Source: Chryseotalea sp. WA131a
GTDB lineage: Bacteria > Bacteroidota > Bacteroidia > Cytophagales > Cyclobacteriaceae
NCBI GenBank assembly: GCA_025370075.1
Contig: CP073016.1
Location: forward strand, 3,782,001 to 3,846,000
DNA length: 64,000 nucleotides
Reading direction: 5' to 3'
Positions 35,017 through 44,290 of the stretch are shown piece by piece. Under the pieces are notes generated by a model. That model had not been told where the DNA came from and did not search any database. It was given only the letters and a program-made list of their open reading frames with translations. Numbering within the stretch: position 1 is the first letter of the stretch; each line of letters begins with the position of its first letter. The position numbers and the translations under genes were made by a program.

Positions 35017-36393
35017 ATGAGAAATTATAGAGGCAAAGGCTTTGAAGTGAGCTTTAAGCCCATTTTAGGTTTTTTGTTGATCTCTTTTTACCTCAAATTT
35101 GCGCATCCTATGAATTTGAATTTCGTATTCTTTCTTTTCTTCACTTGGTGGCCACCCAAAGAAAACATCATTGCCGATGGATATGTTGATAAGCTGTCCG
35201 CGCATGTAGGCGATTCGCTCAGTGTGTTTATTAACGCACACATGAAAAAAGAGGACTTTGTTTTAAAGTTGTACAATCTAAAAGGCGACTTGGTTGCGCG
35301 GTACCGCGTAAATGTTTTCCCCCAAGAAAAGAGAAAGGACAAGCCGTGGGAAAATGGATTTGGCTACAAACCTACCCTTAAAATAAAAGTGCCTAGTTTG
35401 CGAAGTGGTGTGTATTTGTGGGATGACCAAATTCCATTTGTTGTAAAGTCAGCAAAACCAAAAATCATAGTTGTGTATTCTTCCAATACCGAAAATGCGT
35501 ATTGCAATTCAGGTGGTAAAAGTTTGTACGCCTTCAACTCGAGCGAAAAAACCCCAGCAGCCATTGTTTCGTTCCTTCGCCCCATACCATTGCCCAAACA
35601 TTCGGAAGCGTTTTTAAAGTGGTTTTGCAAGCAAAATTATTCTAATGTAGGCTATATCACTGATGGTGATTTGGATAACTATGATGAAATTAAAGACGCA
35701 AAACTCTTAATGATTGTTGGCCATAGTGAATATTGGTCATTAGAAGCCCGTAGAAATTTTGACCGTTTTGTAGACGAAGGTAAGAACGCGCTGGTGCTAT
35801 CAGGCAACACCATGTGGTGGCAAGTGCGCTATAACAAAACGGCTCATCAGTTGATTGGTTACAAAGATTATCCTGACCCAGACCCAAATGTTTGCCTTCA
35901 TACTACTCATTGGGACGAGCCCATACTTGGATATCCCATTATTGGATCTATCGGTGCGGATTTTTCACGGGCAGGCTACGGTCAAAAAATAGATCAAGGG
36001 TGGGATGGCTACAAAATTATTCTGCCCAATTCTCCGCTTCTAAAAGGGCTGAAAATCAAAAAGGGTGATGTGCTAAAGCTATCTTCTGATGAATGTGACG
36101 GAGCGCCCATAAAAGGTTTTTCAAAGCTGCTTACTCCTGAAATTGATCAGCAACAATTGGGTTTTGAAAAAATTGAAATCGTGGGCTATGATTCCACTTT
36201 TCGCAATAAGCCGGGCCTTGCAACTTGGATTGTTTTTAAGAAGGCCAAGAAATCTGGCATAGTCGTTAACACCGCCTCTACCGATTGGTGCTCGCATCGG
36301 GGAATGGGAAGCAATGAAATCAAGAAGATTACCCTTACAATGGTGAACAAATTACTTCGAAACGAGAATGTGTTCTCCTCAGAAGAAAAATGA
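35017..36393 (+). CDS. N,N-dimethylformamidase large-subunit-like protein
   Basis: A 458-residue protein. After a hydrophobic N-terminal segment (about 17-45), a beta-rich domain runs to about 145. A C-terminal domain follows that resembles the DMFase beta-subunit C-terminal (glutamine-amidotransferase-like) fold: KIIVVYSSNTENAYCNSGG, YITDGDLDNYDEI, LLMIVGHSEYWSLEARRNFDRFVDEGKNALVLSGNTMWWQVRY. The family is mostly uncharacterised; activity on formamides should not be assumed. The hydrophobic start suggests export or membrane anchoring. Confidence 0.7.
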   Translation: MRNYRGKGFEVSFKPILGFLLISFYLKFAHPMNLNFVFFLFFTWWPPKENIIADGYVDKLSAHVGDSLSVFINAHMKKEDFVLKLYNLKGDLVARYRVNVFPQEKRKDKPWENGFGYKPTLKIKVPSLRSGVYLWDDQIPFVVKSAKPKIIVVYSSNTENAYCNSGGKSLYAFNSSEKTPAAIVSFLRPIPLPKHSEAFLKWFCKQNYSNVGYITDGDLDNYDEIKDAKLLMIVGHSEYWSLEARRNFDRFVDEGKNALVLSGNTMWWQVRYNKTAHQLIGYKDYPDPDPNVCLHTTHWDEPILGYPIIGSIGADFSRAGYGQKIDQGWDGYKIILPNSPLLKGLKIKKGDVLKLSSDECDGAPIKGFSKLLTPEIDQQQLGFEKIEIVGYDSTFRNKPGLATWIVFKKAKKSGIVVNTASTDWCSHRGMGSNEIKKITLTMVNKLLRNENVFSSEEK

Positions 36394-36404
36394 CGACCAA
36401 CTTT

Positions 36405-37499
36405 TTAGGCAATAGCAGGTGCCGGTTTTCGCCCCAACATCTTTAATTGTTGTGCATGGGCACCAAGAGCTTCAAAGAATGTTTCTTTAGATTTATATGG
36501 TAAGTTAAATTCCTTTGCTGTCTGCTCAACAATTTTTGCAATGTCCCTATAATGGACGTGGCAGATATTTGGAAACAGATGATGTTCAACTTGATAGTTC
36601 AATCCACCAACATACCAAGAGAACAATTTTTCTTTGTGGCCAAAATTGGTAGTAGTATTTAACTGATGAATGGCCCAGTTGTTTTCCAGATTTCCTTTTT
36701 CATCAGGGGTTGGGTATTCAGTGCCTTCAATTACGTGTGCTGGTTGAAAAATAACAGCTAGAATAAATCCTGCAACATAGTGCATGATTAAGAAGCCGAC
36801 AATTACTTGCCAGAAACTAACATCTAATAACAGGTAAGGAATTACTAAGGTATACGTCAAGTAAAAAACTTTCGTGAACAGCAATACAATCCACTCCGTA
36901 GTCAGTGAGCCTTTCTGTTTTTTTACCAATCCTTCTTTTTGGTATTTCGTAAGGCGGTAGTAATCTTTAATCACAATCCACACAAAAGTCATCAGGCCAT
37001 AAAAGAACCAAGCATACAGGTGTTGGTATTTATGAATGGGTCGCCAAGTAGAATCGGGCGCCATTCTCAAAATGCCCCTCGGGCTAATGTCTTCGTCTAC
37101 TTCGTGCACGTTGGTATAGGTGTGGTGAAGCACATTGTGTTGAATCCGCCAGTTGAAAGCATGTCCACCAATCACATTTAGTGATAATCCAAGAAAAGTA
37201 TTGACCCATGATTTAGTGGAATAGGCTCCGTGGTTGGCATCGTGCATTACCGAAAGACCAATGCCCGCTTTGCCAAAGCCCATCACCACACACAAAAAAG
37301 CAAGCGCCCATAAACTAGAGACACCACTGAAGAGGATTAAAAAATAAGGAGTGAAATAAAGCAAGAACATGAAAATAGTTTTCACTACCATTTCTGCATT
37401 CGCTGTGCGCTGAATGTTATTTGTTTTAAAGTAGGCGTTTACACGCTGACTAAGGGTCGAAAAAAATTCTTGCTGGCCTGCAGCAAATCTCAAATTCAT
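36405..37499 (-). CDS. Fatty acid desaturase (membrane acyl desaturase)
   Basis: A 364-residue membrane di-iron enzyme that introduces a double bond into acyl chains. All three histidine boxes are visible: HDANHG, HNVLHHTYTN and QVEHHLFPNICHVHY. Four TM segments flank them, and the last box of the form QxEHH points to the front-end/linoleoyl-CoA desaturase-like group. The ORF opens further upstream (37532 or 37508), but MNLRFAAGQQEF at 37499 best fits homologs. It probably adjusts membrane fluidity together with the nearby psd gene; that link is inference. Confidence 0.88.
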   Translation of the reverse strand: MNLRFAAGQQEFFSTLSQRVNAYFKTNNIQRTANAEMVVKTIFMFLLYFTPYFLILFSGVSSLWALAFLCVVMGFGKAGIGLSVMHDANHGAYSTKSWVNTFLGLSLNVIGGHAFNWRIQHNVLHHTYTNVHEVDEDISPRGILRMAPDSTWRPIHKYQHLYAWFFYGLMTFVWIVIKDYYRLTKYQKEGLVKKQKGSLTTEWIVLLFTKVFYLTYTLVIPYLLLDVSFWQVIVGFLIMHYVAGFILAVIFQPAHVIEGTEYPTPDEKGNLENNWAIHQLNTTTNFGHKEKLFSWYVGGLNYQVEHHLFPNICHVHYRDIAKIVEQTAKEFNLPYKSKETFFEALGAHAQQLKMLGRKPAPAIA

Positions 37500-37677
37500 A
37501 TTTATCATAAGGGAGTGCTGAACGGTTAACACTGGAATCTACAGCACGAGACCAGCGCAGTGCTGTAAAGGTATCGAATACGATTGAGAATAACGCCCGT
37601 TCGTGTAAAAGAAACTTGGATGTGGCCTATTCTGTCTTAAATGGCCAATCGAACTTTAAACAATAAAAGAAGAACTT

Positions 37678-38334
37678 CTATAATTCCGCTAAAATTGTTT
37701 TGCCACCTTTTGTCACATCTCCGATTTTCACTTTTACGCGGGCATCCAACGGAAGAAAAATATCAACACGTGAGCCGAATTTGATAAAGCCAAATTCATC
37801 GCCTTGCTGTAACGATTGGCCTTCTTTCACATACCATTTTATTCTGCGTGCCAGGGCTCCAGCAATTTGCCTGAATAGAATTTCGGTGCCATTCTGCATT
37901 TTAGTGGCCACGGTGGTGCGCTCATTTTCAGTACTTGATTTAGGATGCCACGCCACCAGGTATTTGCCTGGATGATATTTGAAATAAGAGATGGTGCCAC
38001 CCACAGGCATGCGGTTAACGTGCACATTGATGGGTGACATAAAAATGGAAATCTGTTTGCGTTTTGATTTTAGATATTCTGGTTCATCCGCTTCCTCAAT
38101 CACCACCACCTTGCCATCGGCAGGGGCAATAATTTGTTTGTCGTTTTTTTGAACGGTAAAAACAGGCACCCGGAAAAATTGAAGAATGAGTAGGTAGAAA
38201 AAAATACTTGCAACGATTACAATGTTTTGAAGGGTGGTGGCCTCAGGCAAAAAATAGGACATTGCCCAATTGAGGGAAAAAAGAATGACCAGCAAAACAA
38301 ATAACAAAACGCGGCCTTCGCGGTGAATAATCAT
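37678..38334 (-). CDS. psd: Phosphatidylserine decarboxylase family protein
   Basis: A 218-residue short-form phosphatidylserine decarboxylase making phosphatidylethanolamine. Two N-terminal TM helices (about 9-55) are followed by VFTVQKNDKQIIAPADGKVV and SIFMSPINVHVNRMP. The self-cleavage site that generates the pyruvoyl group is the Gly-Ser in IKFGSRVDIFLP. Length matches the short-form class. A nearly ideal promoter (TTG-19-TACCTTTG) lies just upstream. Confidence 0.93.
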   Translation of the reverse strand: MIIHREGRVLLFVLLVILFSLNWAMSYFLPEATTLQNIVIVASIFFYLLILQFFRVPVFTVQKNDKQIIAPADGKVVVIEEADEPEYLKSKRKQISIFMSPINVHVNRMPVGGTISYFKYHPGKYLVAWHPKSSTENERTTVATKMQNGTEILFRQIAGALARRIKWYVKEGQSLQQGDEFGFIKFGSRVDIFLPLDARVKVKIGDVTKGGKTILAEL

Positions 38335-38354
38335 AGTCGTTAAATTAAAGTTTG

Positions 38355-38384
38355 CAAAGGTAACGGTTGTACTAGTCTACACAA
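38355..38384 (-). promoter_or_regulatory. Promoter of psd
   Basis: On the minus strand TTG (38384-38382), 19 bp, then TACCTTTG (38362-38355). This matches the Bacteroidetes consensus TTG-N19-21-TAnnTTTG, 21 bp before the ATG at 38334. It is back to back with the promoter of the riboswitch-controlled receptor. Confidence 0.7.
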
Positions 38385-38427
38385 AATCAAAAAATTAGAA
38401 GAAAAACTTCTATTTCCAATTACTTTC

Positions 38428-38435
38428 TACCTTTG
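38428..38435 (+). promoter_or_regulatory. -7 promoter element of the TPP-riboswitch transcript
   Basis: TACCTTTG, an exact TAnnTTTG match, ends about 6 bp before the conserved riboswitch sequence begins, so the RNA would start right at the aptamer. Confidence 0.6.
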
Positions 38436-38440
38436 CCCTT

Positions 38441-38530
38441 GTCGAAAGACACGGGGTGCCAAAAACACGGGCTGAGATTATACCCATAGAACCTGATGCC
38501 GGTAATGCGGACGAAGGGAGGCAGAATAAA
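38441..38530 (+). ncRNA. TPP riboswitch (THI element)
   Basis: The conserved thi-box landmarks appear in order: ACGGGGTGCC (38451-38460), GCTGAGATTATACCC (38471-38485), then GAACCTGATGCCGGTAATGC and CGAAGGGAGGCAG. These make the P2-P4 helices that bind thiamine pyrophosphate. It lies about 55 bp before the start codon of a TonB-dependent receptor and probably lowers its expression when thiamine is plentiful. Initiation versus termination control was not resolved; no clear U-run hairpin was seen before the ATG. Confidence 0.93.
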
Positions 38531-38586
38531 CTTGTAAGTAAGGTACATTCCCCAATGTGCCTGCGGGTTTAAAATTTTTAAAAATC

Positions 38587-41037
38587 ATGTTTAAATTTTT
38601 AGCAGCCATCATGGGCTTTGCGCTTTCGCTGAATGTGGAGGCGCAAATTTCGGTGCAGGGTATGGTGCGCGATGCAAAATCCAACCAAGCCTTGCCAGGT
38701 GCTACCGTTCAGGTAGAAAATCAAAATCGCTACGCAGTGGCCGATGACCAAGGGAGATTTGAGCTGAAGAATGTTCCGAAGGGCGAACAAATTTTTATCG
38801 TCAGGTTTTTAGGTTACCAGTCGGTGCAGCAAAACGCAAATCTGGTTGGGGATACGGAATTGAATTTTTCGTTGGAAGAAAGCAATCAACTCACCGATGA
38901 AGTGGTAGTGTATGCCACGCGCGCCAATGAAAAAAGCCCCACCGTGTATTCCACTATCAGCAAGGCAACCATTCAAAAACAAAATTTGGGACAAGACTTA
39001 CCGTTCTTGTTGAACTGGACACCTTCGTTGATTACCACTTCGGATGCAGGTGCCGGCATTGGCTATACTGGCTTGCGCATCCGCGGCAGCGATGCCACGC
39101 GAATCAATGTTACCATCAACGGTATTCCACTTAACGACAGCGAAGAGCACGGTGTGTTTTGGGTCAACATCCCAGACATTGCTACATCCACTCAAAGCAT
39201 ACAAGTGCAGCGTGGTGTGGGCAATTCTACCAATGGTGCAGGTGCGTTTGGGGCGAGCATCAACCTGCAAACCAATACACGAAATGATTTGCCCTATGCT
39301 GATGTTATCAATTCCGTAGGCTCGTTTGGCACGCATCGCCACACGGTGGGCATTGGCACGGGTCTGAAAAATACTTTCACCTTTGATGCGCGTCTCTCCG
39401 TGATCAAATCCGATGGGTTTATCGACCGCGCTTCGTCTGATTTGAAATCGTATTATTTGGCAGGTGGATATTATGGAAGCAAAACGATGATGAAGGCAAT
39501 CGTTTTTGGTGGGAAAGAAATCACCTACCAAAGTTGGAACGGTGTGCCCGAATCAAAATTGAACAATGATCCGATCGCGATGGATGCTACCATTGCCGAT
39601 GGCGGATGGAATGCCGATCAGATTGAAAACTTTCGAAATTCAAATAGCCGAACGTTCAATCTCTACACGTACAAAAATCAAGTGGACAATTATTCGCAAG
39701 ACCATTATCAATTGCATGTCTCGCATCGATCCAACAATGCACTGACAGCAAACATAGCAATGCATTATACGTATGGCCGTGGCTATTTCGAGGAGTTTAA
39801 ATACAACAGTGCCTTTAGCAAATATGGTTTTGATAGTTTGTTGATAGGCGGAACAAAAATTGGTTCGAGTGATTTGGTGCGCAGGCGGTGGCTCGACAAT
39901 CACTTTTACGGCACTACCTATTCCCTTCAATACGATAAAAGAAAAATTAACTCTACGCTGGGCGGTGCCTTGAATCGATATGTAGGCGACCATTTTGGTG
40001 AAGTGATTTGGGCGCAAGTGTCAGCTATTCCGCAAGGACATCGATATTATTTTAATCAAGGAACGAAAACCGATTTTAATATTTTTTGGAAAACCAACTA
40101 TCAACTAACGGGACGACTGAATGTGTTTGCCGATGCACAACTTCGCGCCATCGACTACCAAGCCAACGGAATTGATAATGAGTTGAGCAATTTTAATGTG
40201 AATGTCAAGTATCAGTTCTTTAATCCCAAAGCAGGTTTAATGTATTCGGTATCGCCCAACCAACATATTTATGGCTCGTTCAGCGTGGCCAATCGAGAGC
40301 CCGTGCGAAGTGATTTTGTGAACAACATTAACACCGTAACACCTAAACCCGAAACCATGTACGATTGGGAAGTTGGGTGGCGCATGAAAAAAAACAATGC
40401 TTCGCTCAATGTGAATTTCTATTGGATGGACTATGCTAATCAATTGGTGCCAACGGGTAAGTTAAATGATGTGGGGGCAGCCATTCGTGCCAATGTGGCC
40501 AATAGCTACCGGGCAGGAATTGAAGTAGATGGCGGCATTCGTTTCAGTCCAAAATTTTCGTGGATTGGAAACGTAACGTTAAGTCAAAACAAAATAAAGG
40601 AGTTTGTGGAGGTAATGTATGATTATGGGGCCGCCTTTGATGAATTTAACGAGCAATTGACCGTTTACAAAAACACCGACATTGCCTTTTCACCCAATTG
40701 GATTGGAGGTTCCAATTTGGTTTATCAACCTTTCAAAAATTTTGAAGCTGCGTTGTTATCAAAGTACGTTGGGCGGCAGTTTTTAGATAATACGTCTAAT
40801 TCCAGTAGGGTCATCAATTCTTACTTTGTAAATGATTTGCGTTTGAGCTATTCATGGAAACCAAATTTTATGCGGGAACTATCCGTGAGTTGTTTGGTTA
40901 ACAATGTTTTTAATGAGTTGTATTCCAGCAATGGCTATACGTACGGTTACTTTGCCGGTCCAAGCGAAACGCGACAAAATTACTTTTATCCTCAGGCAGG
41001 GAGGAATTTTTTGGTAATGGTGGCGATGAGGTTTTAG
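38587..41037 (+). CDS. TonB-dependent receptor, thiamine-regulated
   Basis: An 816-residue outer-membrane receptor. The signal peptide MFKFLAAIMGFALSLNVEAQ is followed by a CarboxypepD_reg domain (about 22-100), a plug with TGLRIRGSDATRINVTINGIPLNDSEEHGVFWVNIPD, and a large 22-strand barrel ending in a Phe (MVAMRF). The upstream TPP riboswitch implies uptake of thiamine or a thiamine precursor, as predicted for thi-regulated outer-membrane receptors of Bacteroidota. No inner-membrane PnuT-type transporter is adjacent. The frame opens at a GTG (38557), but ATG 38587 yields the clean signal peptide. Confidence 0.92.
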   Translation: MFKFLAAIMGFALSLNVEAQISVQGMVRDAKSNQALPGATVQVENQNRYAVADDQGRFELKNVPKGEQIFIVRFLGYQSVQQNANLVGDTELNFSLEESNQLTDEVVVYATRANEKSPTVYSTISKATIQKQNLGQDLPFLLNWTPSLITTSDAGAGIGYTGLRIRGSDATRINVTINGIPLNDSEEHGVFWVNIPDIATSTQSIQVQRGVGNSTNGAGAFGASINLQTNTRNDLPYADVINSVGSFGTHRHTVGIGTGLKNTFTFDARLSVIKSDGFIDRASSDLKSYYLAGGYYGSKTMMKAIVFGGKEITYQSWNGVPESKLNNDPIAMDATIADGGWNADQIENFRNSNSRTFNLYTYKNQVDNYSQDHYQLHVSHRSNNALTANIAMHYTYGRGYFEEFKYNSAFSKYGFDSLLIGGTKIGSSDLVRRRWLDNHFYGTTYSLQYDKRKINSTLGGALNRYVGDHFGEVIWAQVSAIPQGHRYYFNQGTKTDFNIFWKTNYQLTGRLNVFADAQLRAIDYQANGIDNELSNFNVNVKYQFFNPKAGLMYSVSPNQHIYGSFSVANREPVRSDFVNNINTVTPKPETMYDWEVGWRMKKNNASLNVNFYWMDYANQLVPTGKLNDVGAAIRANVANSYRAGIEVDGGIRFSPKFSWIGNVTLSQNKIKEFVEVMYDYGAAFDEFNEQLTVYKNTDIAFSPNWIGGSNLVYQPFKNFEAALLSKYVGRQFLDNTSNSSRVINSYFVNDLRLSYSWKPNFMRELSVSCLVNNVFNELYSSNGYTYGYFAGPSETRQNYFYPQAGRNFLVMVAMRF

Positions 41038-41297
41038 AAAATACCTCATACTTGCCACAGATTCCCAGATGTACTCTGACCTCTGACTTATTCGAATAAA
41101 AATACTGGAGAAAAACAAAGGAACTTCCTCCAAACCCTTAACCCGGCTTAGGGCCACTGCCGATGATGGCTTTAGGCATTCCCTAATCAATAATTTTTAA
41201 ATTCAGAGGCCCTGGTACTACAGAGAAATACCATAATTGGGTATGAATTCTAGTTTTTTTTTAGAAACTTTGACCAGTTTAACCAAAACCAATTCAT

Positions 41298-44279
41298 ATG
41301 AGGAAATCTTTACTTATCAAATTCGTGCCGCTCTTGATGCTGCTAAGCAGCATGGCTTGGGCGCAAGAGAGAAGTGTATCAGGTAAAGTGACATCGCAAG
41401 AAGATGGCACTGCGTTACCTGGCGTAAACGTGGTAGTGAAAGGCACTACAAACGGTACAGTTACCGATGCAGAAGGTAACTTTAAAATAAGTGTTCCATC
41501 CAGTGGTGGAAGTTTAGTGTTCTCGTTCATTGGACTTTCTACGACTGAAGTGGAGATTGGCGATCGGACTACGGTAGATGTAAGTCTTAGCCTAGATGTC
41601 CAGCAACTTTCAGAAGTTGTGGTCACGGGTTATGGTACACAAGATCGTAAAACACTTACCTCTTCAATTACCTCAGTCTCAGCTAAGGACATCGCAGGAG
41701 TGCCGATGGCATCGCCAGACCAAATGCTTCAAGGCCGTGCTGTGGGTGTTCAGGTAAGTTCTGCTTCAGGAACTCCAGGTGGCGGGGTTTCTGTCCGTGT
41801 TCGGGGCAGTACATCGATTAATGCCAGTAGTGACCCATTATACGTTGTGGATGGAATACCTATTGTTTCATCGAATCTCAGCGCAGTTGGACTTGGTGGC
41901 CAGTTAACAAATCCAATTGCAGACCTCAATCCTGCGGACATTGAGTCCATGGAGATACTAAAAGATGCTTCGGCAACAGCAATCTACGGTGCTCGTGCTG
42001 CGAATGGTGTTGTTTTAATCACAACAAAACGAGGAAAGAATCAAAAACCTAAAATTGAAGTGAACACCTATACAGGCGTGCAAAGTCTTTGGAGAAAGCC
42101 TTCTGTAGTAGATGGGCCAACTTTCGAGCGGTTGATCAATGAATCGCGAGCTAACAATGGGCAGAGTCAACTTTATCCGAATCCTGATGCTGCGCTTAAT
42201 ACTGATTGGATGGGTCAGATTTTTCAGGAAGCTCCAATGAACAATGTTGACTTGTCTGTATCAGGTGGCTCAGACAAAGTAAAGTACATGACTTCGTTTA
42301 ATTACTTCAAGCAGGATGGGATCAATAAGCCTTCTGTGTTTGACAGGAAAACAGGCCGGATTAATCTTGATTACTCAGCAACTGACAAGCTTAGAATTGG
42401 GACAAGTATTCTGTATTCAAGAAATTTCAGGAATAGGGTGAGGAACGATAACAATATTTTTGGTGCCATTGGCGCAGCCTACTTCTTGCCCACCAATCAA
42501 CCCATTTTCAACCCCGATGGATCATACCTTAAATTCTCAATTTTTGAAAATCCCGTGGCGGCTGTTAATGAAGTTGATATTGGCATGGTGACTAACAGGG
42601 TCCTAGCGAACGTTTATGGAGAATACGAGATAGCTGAGGGTTTGCTTTTTAGGTCTACTTTTAGCGTTGATTATAATAACGTTAAAGAAGATCGTTTTGA
42701 TAATTCAAAGCTCAACACAGGCTCAGCAACCAATGGTGATGCATCATCAATTGTAACTATTGATGATAATTGGATATGGGAGAATGTCTTGTCATATCAG
42801 AAGAAGTTTGGCGAACATAATTTTAACTCGCTGGTGGGTTACTCCATGCAGGAAAACTACTTTGAAAGAACGCAGGCAAATGGTCAGCAGTTTCCTAGTG
42901 ATGAATTCAGGCGAATTGCATCTGCCGCAGTCCAGACATCATCGTCATCGGCAACAGGGTGGGGTATTACTGGGATATTTGCAAGATTGAATTATGACTA
43001 TAAGGGCAAGTATTTGGCAACTGTCAATGTAAGAAGAGATGCTTCATCCAGATTTGGTACTGCTAACCAAGCTGCAACTTTTCCATCTTTTGCTTTGGGG
43101 TGGAATGTTAAGAAGGAGGGCTTTATGAACAATGTTTCATTCATCAGTACGCTAAAGCCTCGCCTAAGCTGGGGAATAACCGGCAATCAGAATGGCATCG
43201 GTGACTTTCAGTCATTTGGGCTTTGGGGAGGTGGCGCAAACTACACCGATTTTCCAGGCACAGCTCCCCTCCAGTTAGCAAATCCTAACTTGAAGTGGGA
43301 GACCACTGCTCAAACCAACATCGGACTAGATGTTTCTTTTATGAACGATCGTTGGAAGTTGACCTTCGACTACTATGATAAGCAAACGAAAGATCTATTG
43401 TTAGCTGTGCCGGTTCCTAGAACTACTGGATTTAATGAGTTAGTTCAAAATTTTGGGGAAATGGAGAATAAGGGCTTTGAATTAGGTATTGCCGGTGTTC
43501 TGGTGAACAAAGGTGACTTGTTTGTTGACTTCTCGTTTAATGTGTCGCAAAATAGGAACTTGATAAAAAAGTTAGCTGCGCCTTTTAACCAGTTTACTAG
43601 GGATGTAATTCGGCTTGAGCAGGGCGTGCCGTTGTCTTCGTTTTGGCTTCATGACCAAATCAGAGTTGACCCGGAGACTGGGCTCTCAATCTATCGTACG
43701 GTAAACGGAGAGGCGGCAGTGAATTCTGCTGATTTTAATGCGGGCCGCGATCGATTTATTGTTGGCAATGCCCAACCGGATTTCTTTGGCGGATTTAATT
43801 CAAATGTCAGGTTTAAAGGCTTTGATTTTAATATGTTCTGGCAGTTTACCCTTGGGAATGATCAGTTGAATTGGGTTCGCTTTTTTCAGGAACATGGAGG
43901 TACTCGAAACACAGGCTATGTGAAATCCCAGTTGGCTGCGTGGAAGAGTCCAGGTGATATCACCGATATTCCACGCCAGCTTGCCGTCAACTACAGAGGC
44001 GATTTGAGGCCTTCAAGATTTTTGGAGGATGGGTCCTATATGCGCTTAAAGAATATCACGCTTGGCTACACGTTGAATTCGGAGATCACTAGAAAAATTG
44101 GAGTAACAAGATTGAGGGTTTACGTCTCAAGTCAAAACCTGCTCACATTCACCAATTATACCGGACTTGATCCTGAGGTCAATACCGGTGCAGATCTTAA
44201 TGGCCTTGCTGCGGGTATAGACTTGTATGCAATGCCGCAGCCGAGAGTTTTTATGGGTGGTATTAACATTTCCTTTTAA
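41298..44279 (+). CDS. SusC/RagA family TonB-linked outer membrane protein
   Basis: A 993-residue outer-membrane transporter. The order is signal peptide (to about 22, MAWAQ), CarboxypepD_reg domain (27-100), EVVVTGYG (106-113), plug (GVPMASPDQMLQGRAVGVQV, VRVRGSTSINASSDPLYVVDGIP, MEILKDASATAIYGARAANGVVLITTKRG), then the barrel ending FMGGINISF. SusC proteins import glycans or peptides with a SusD lid. The SusD gene follows by 11 bp. No glycosidase, peptidase or sensor is adjacent, so the substrate is unknown. Spacer 41038-41297 contains no gene. Confidence 0.95.
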   Translation: MRKSLLIKFVPLLMLLSSMAWAQERSVSGKVTSQEDGTALPGVNVVVKGTTNGTVTDAEGNFKISVPSSGGSLVFSFIGLSTTEVEIGDRTTVDVSLSLDVQQLSEVVVTGYGTQDRKTLTSSITSVSAKDIAGVPMASPDQMLQGRAVGVQVSSASGTPGGGVSVRVRGSTSINASSDPLYVVDGIPIVSSNLSAVGLGGQLTNPIADLNPADIESMEILKDASATAIYGARAANGVVLITTKRGKNQKPKIEVNTYTGVQSLWRKPSVVDGPTFERLINESRANNGQSQLYPNPDAALNTDWMGQIFQEAPMNNVDLSVSGGSDKVKYMTSFNYFKQDGINKPSVFDRKTGRINLDYSATDKLRIGTSILYSRNFRNRVRNDNNIFGAIGAAYFLPTNQPIFNPDGSYLKFSIFENPVAAVNEVDIGMVTNRVLANVYGEYEIAEGLLFRSTFSVDYNNVKEDRFDNSKLNTGSATNGDASSIVTIDDNWIWENVLSYQKKFGEHNFNSLVGYSMQENYFERTQANGQQFPSDEFRRIASAAVQTSSSSATGWGITGIFARLNYDYKGKYLATVNVRRDASSRFGTANQAATFPSFALGWNVKKEGFMNNVSFISTLKPRLSWGITGNQNGIGDFQSFGLWGGGANYTDFPGTAPLQLANPNLKWETTAQTNIGLDVSFMNDRWKLTFDYYDKQTKDLLLAVPVPRTTGFNELVQNFGEMENKGFELGIAGVLVNKGDLFVDFSFNVSQNRNLIKKLAAPFNQFTRDVIRLEQGVPLSSFWLHDQIRVDPETGLSIYRTVNGEAAVNSADFNAGRDRFIVGNAQPDFFGGFNSNVRFKGFDFNMFWQFTLGNDQLNWVRFFQEHGGTRNTGYVKSQLAAWKSPGDITDIPRQLAVNYRGDLRPSRFLEDGSYMRLKNITLGYTLNSEITRKIGVTRLRVYVSSQNLLTFTNYTGLDPEVNTGADLNGLAAGIDLYAMPQPRVFMGGINISF

Positions 44280-44290
44280 TCGCTTTATCT

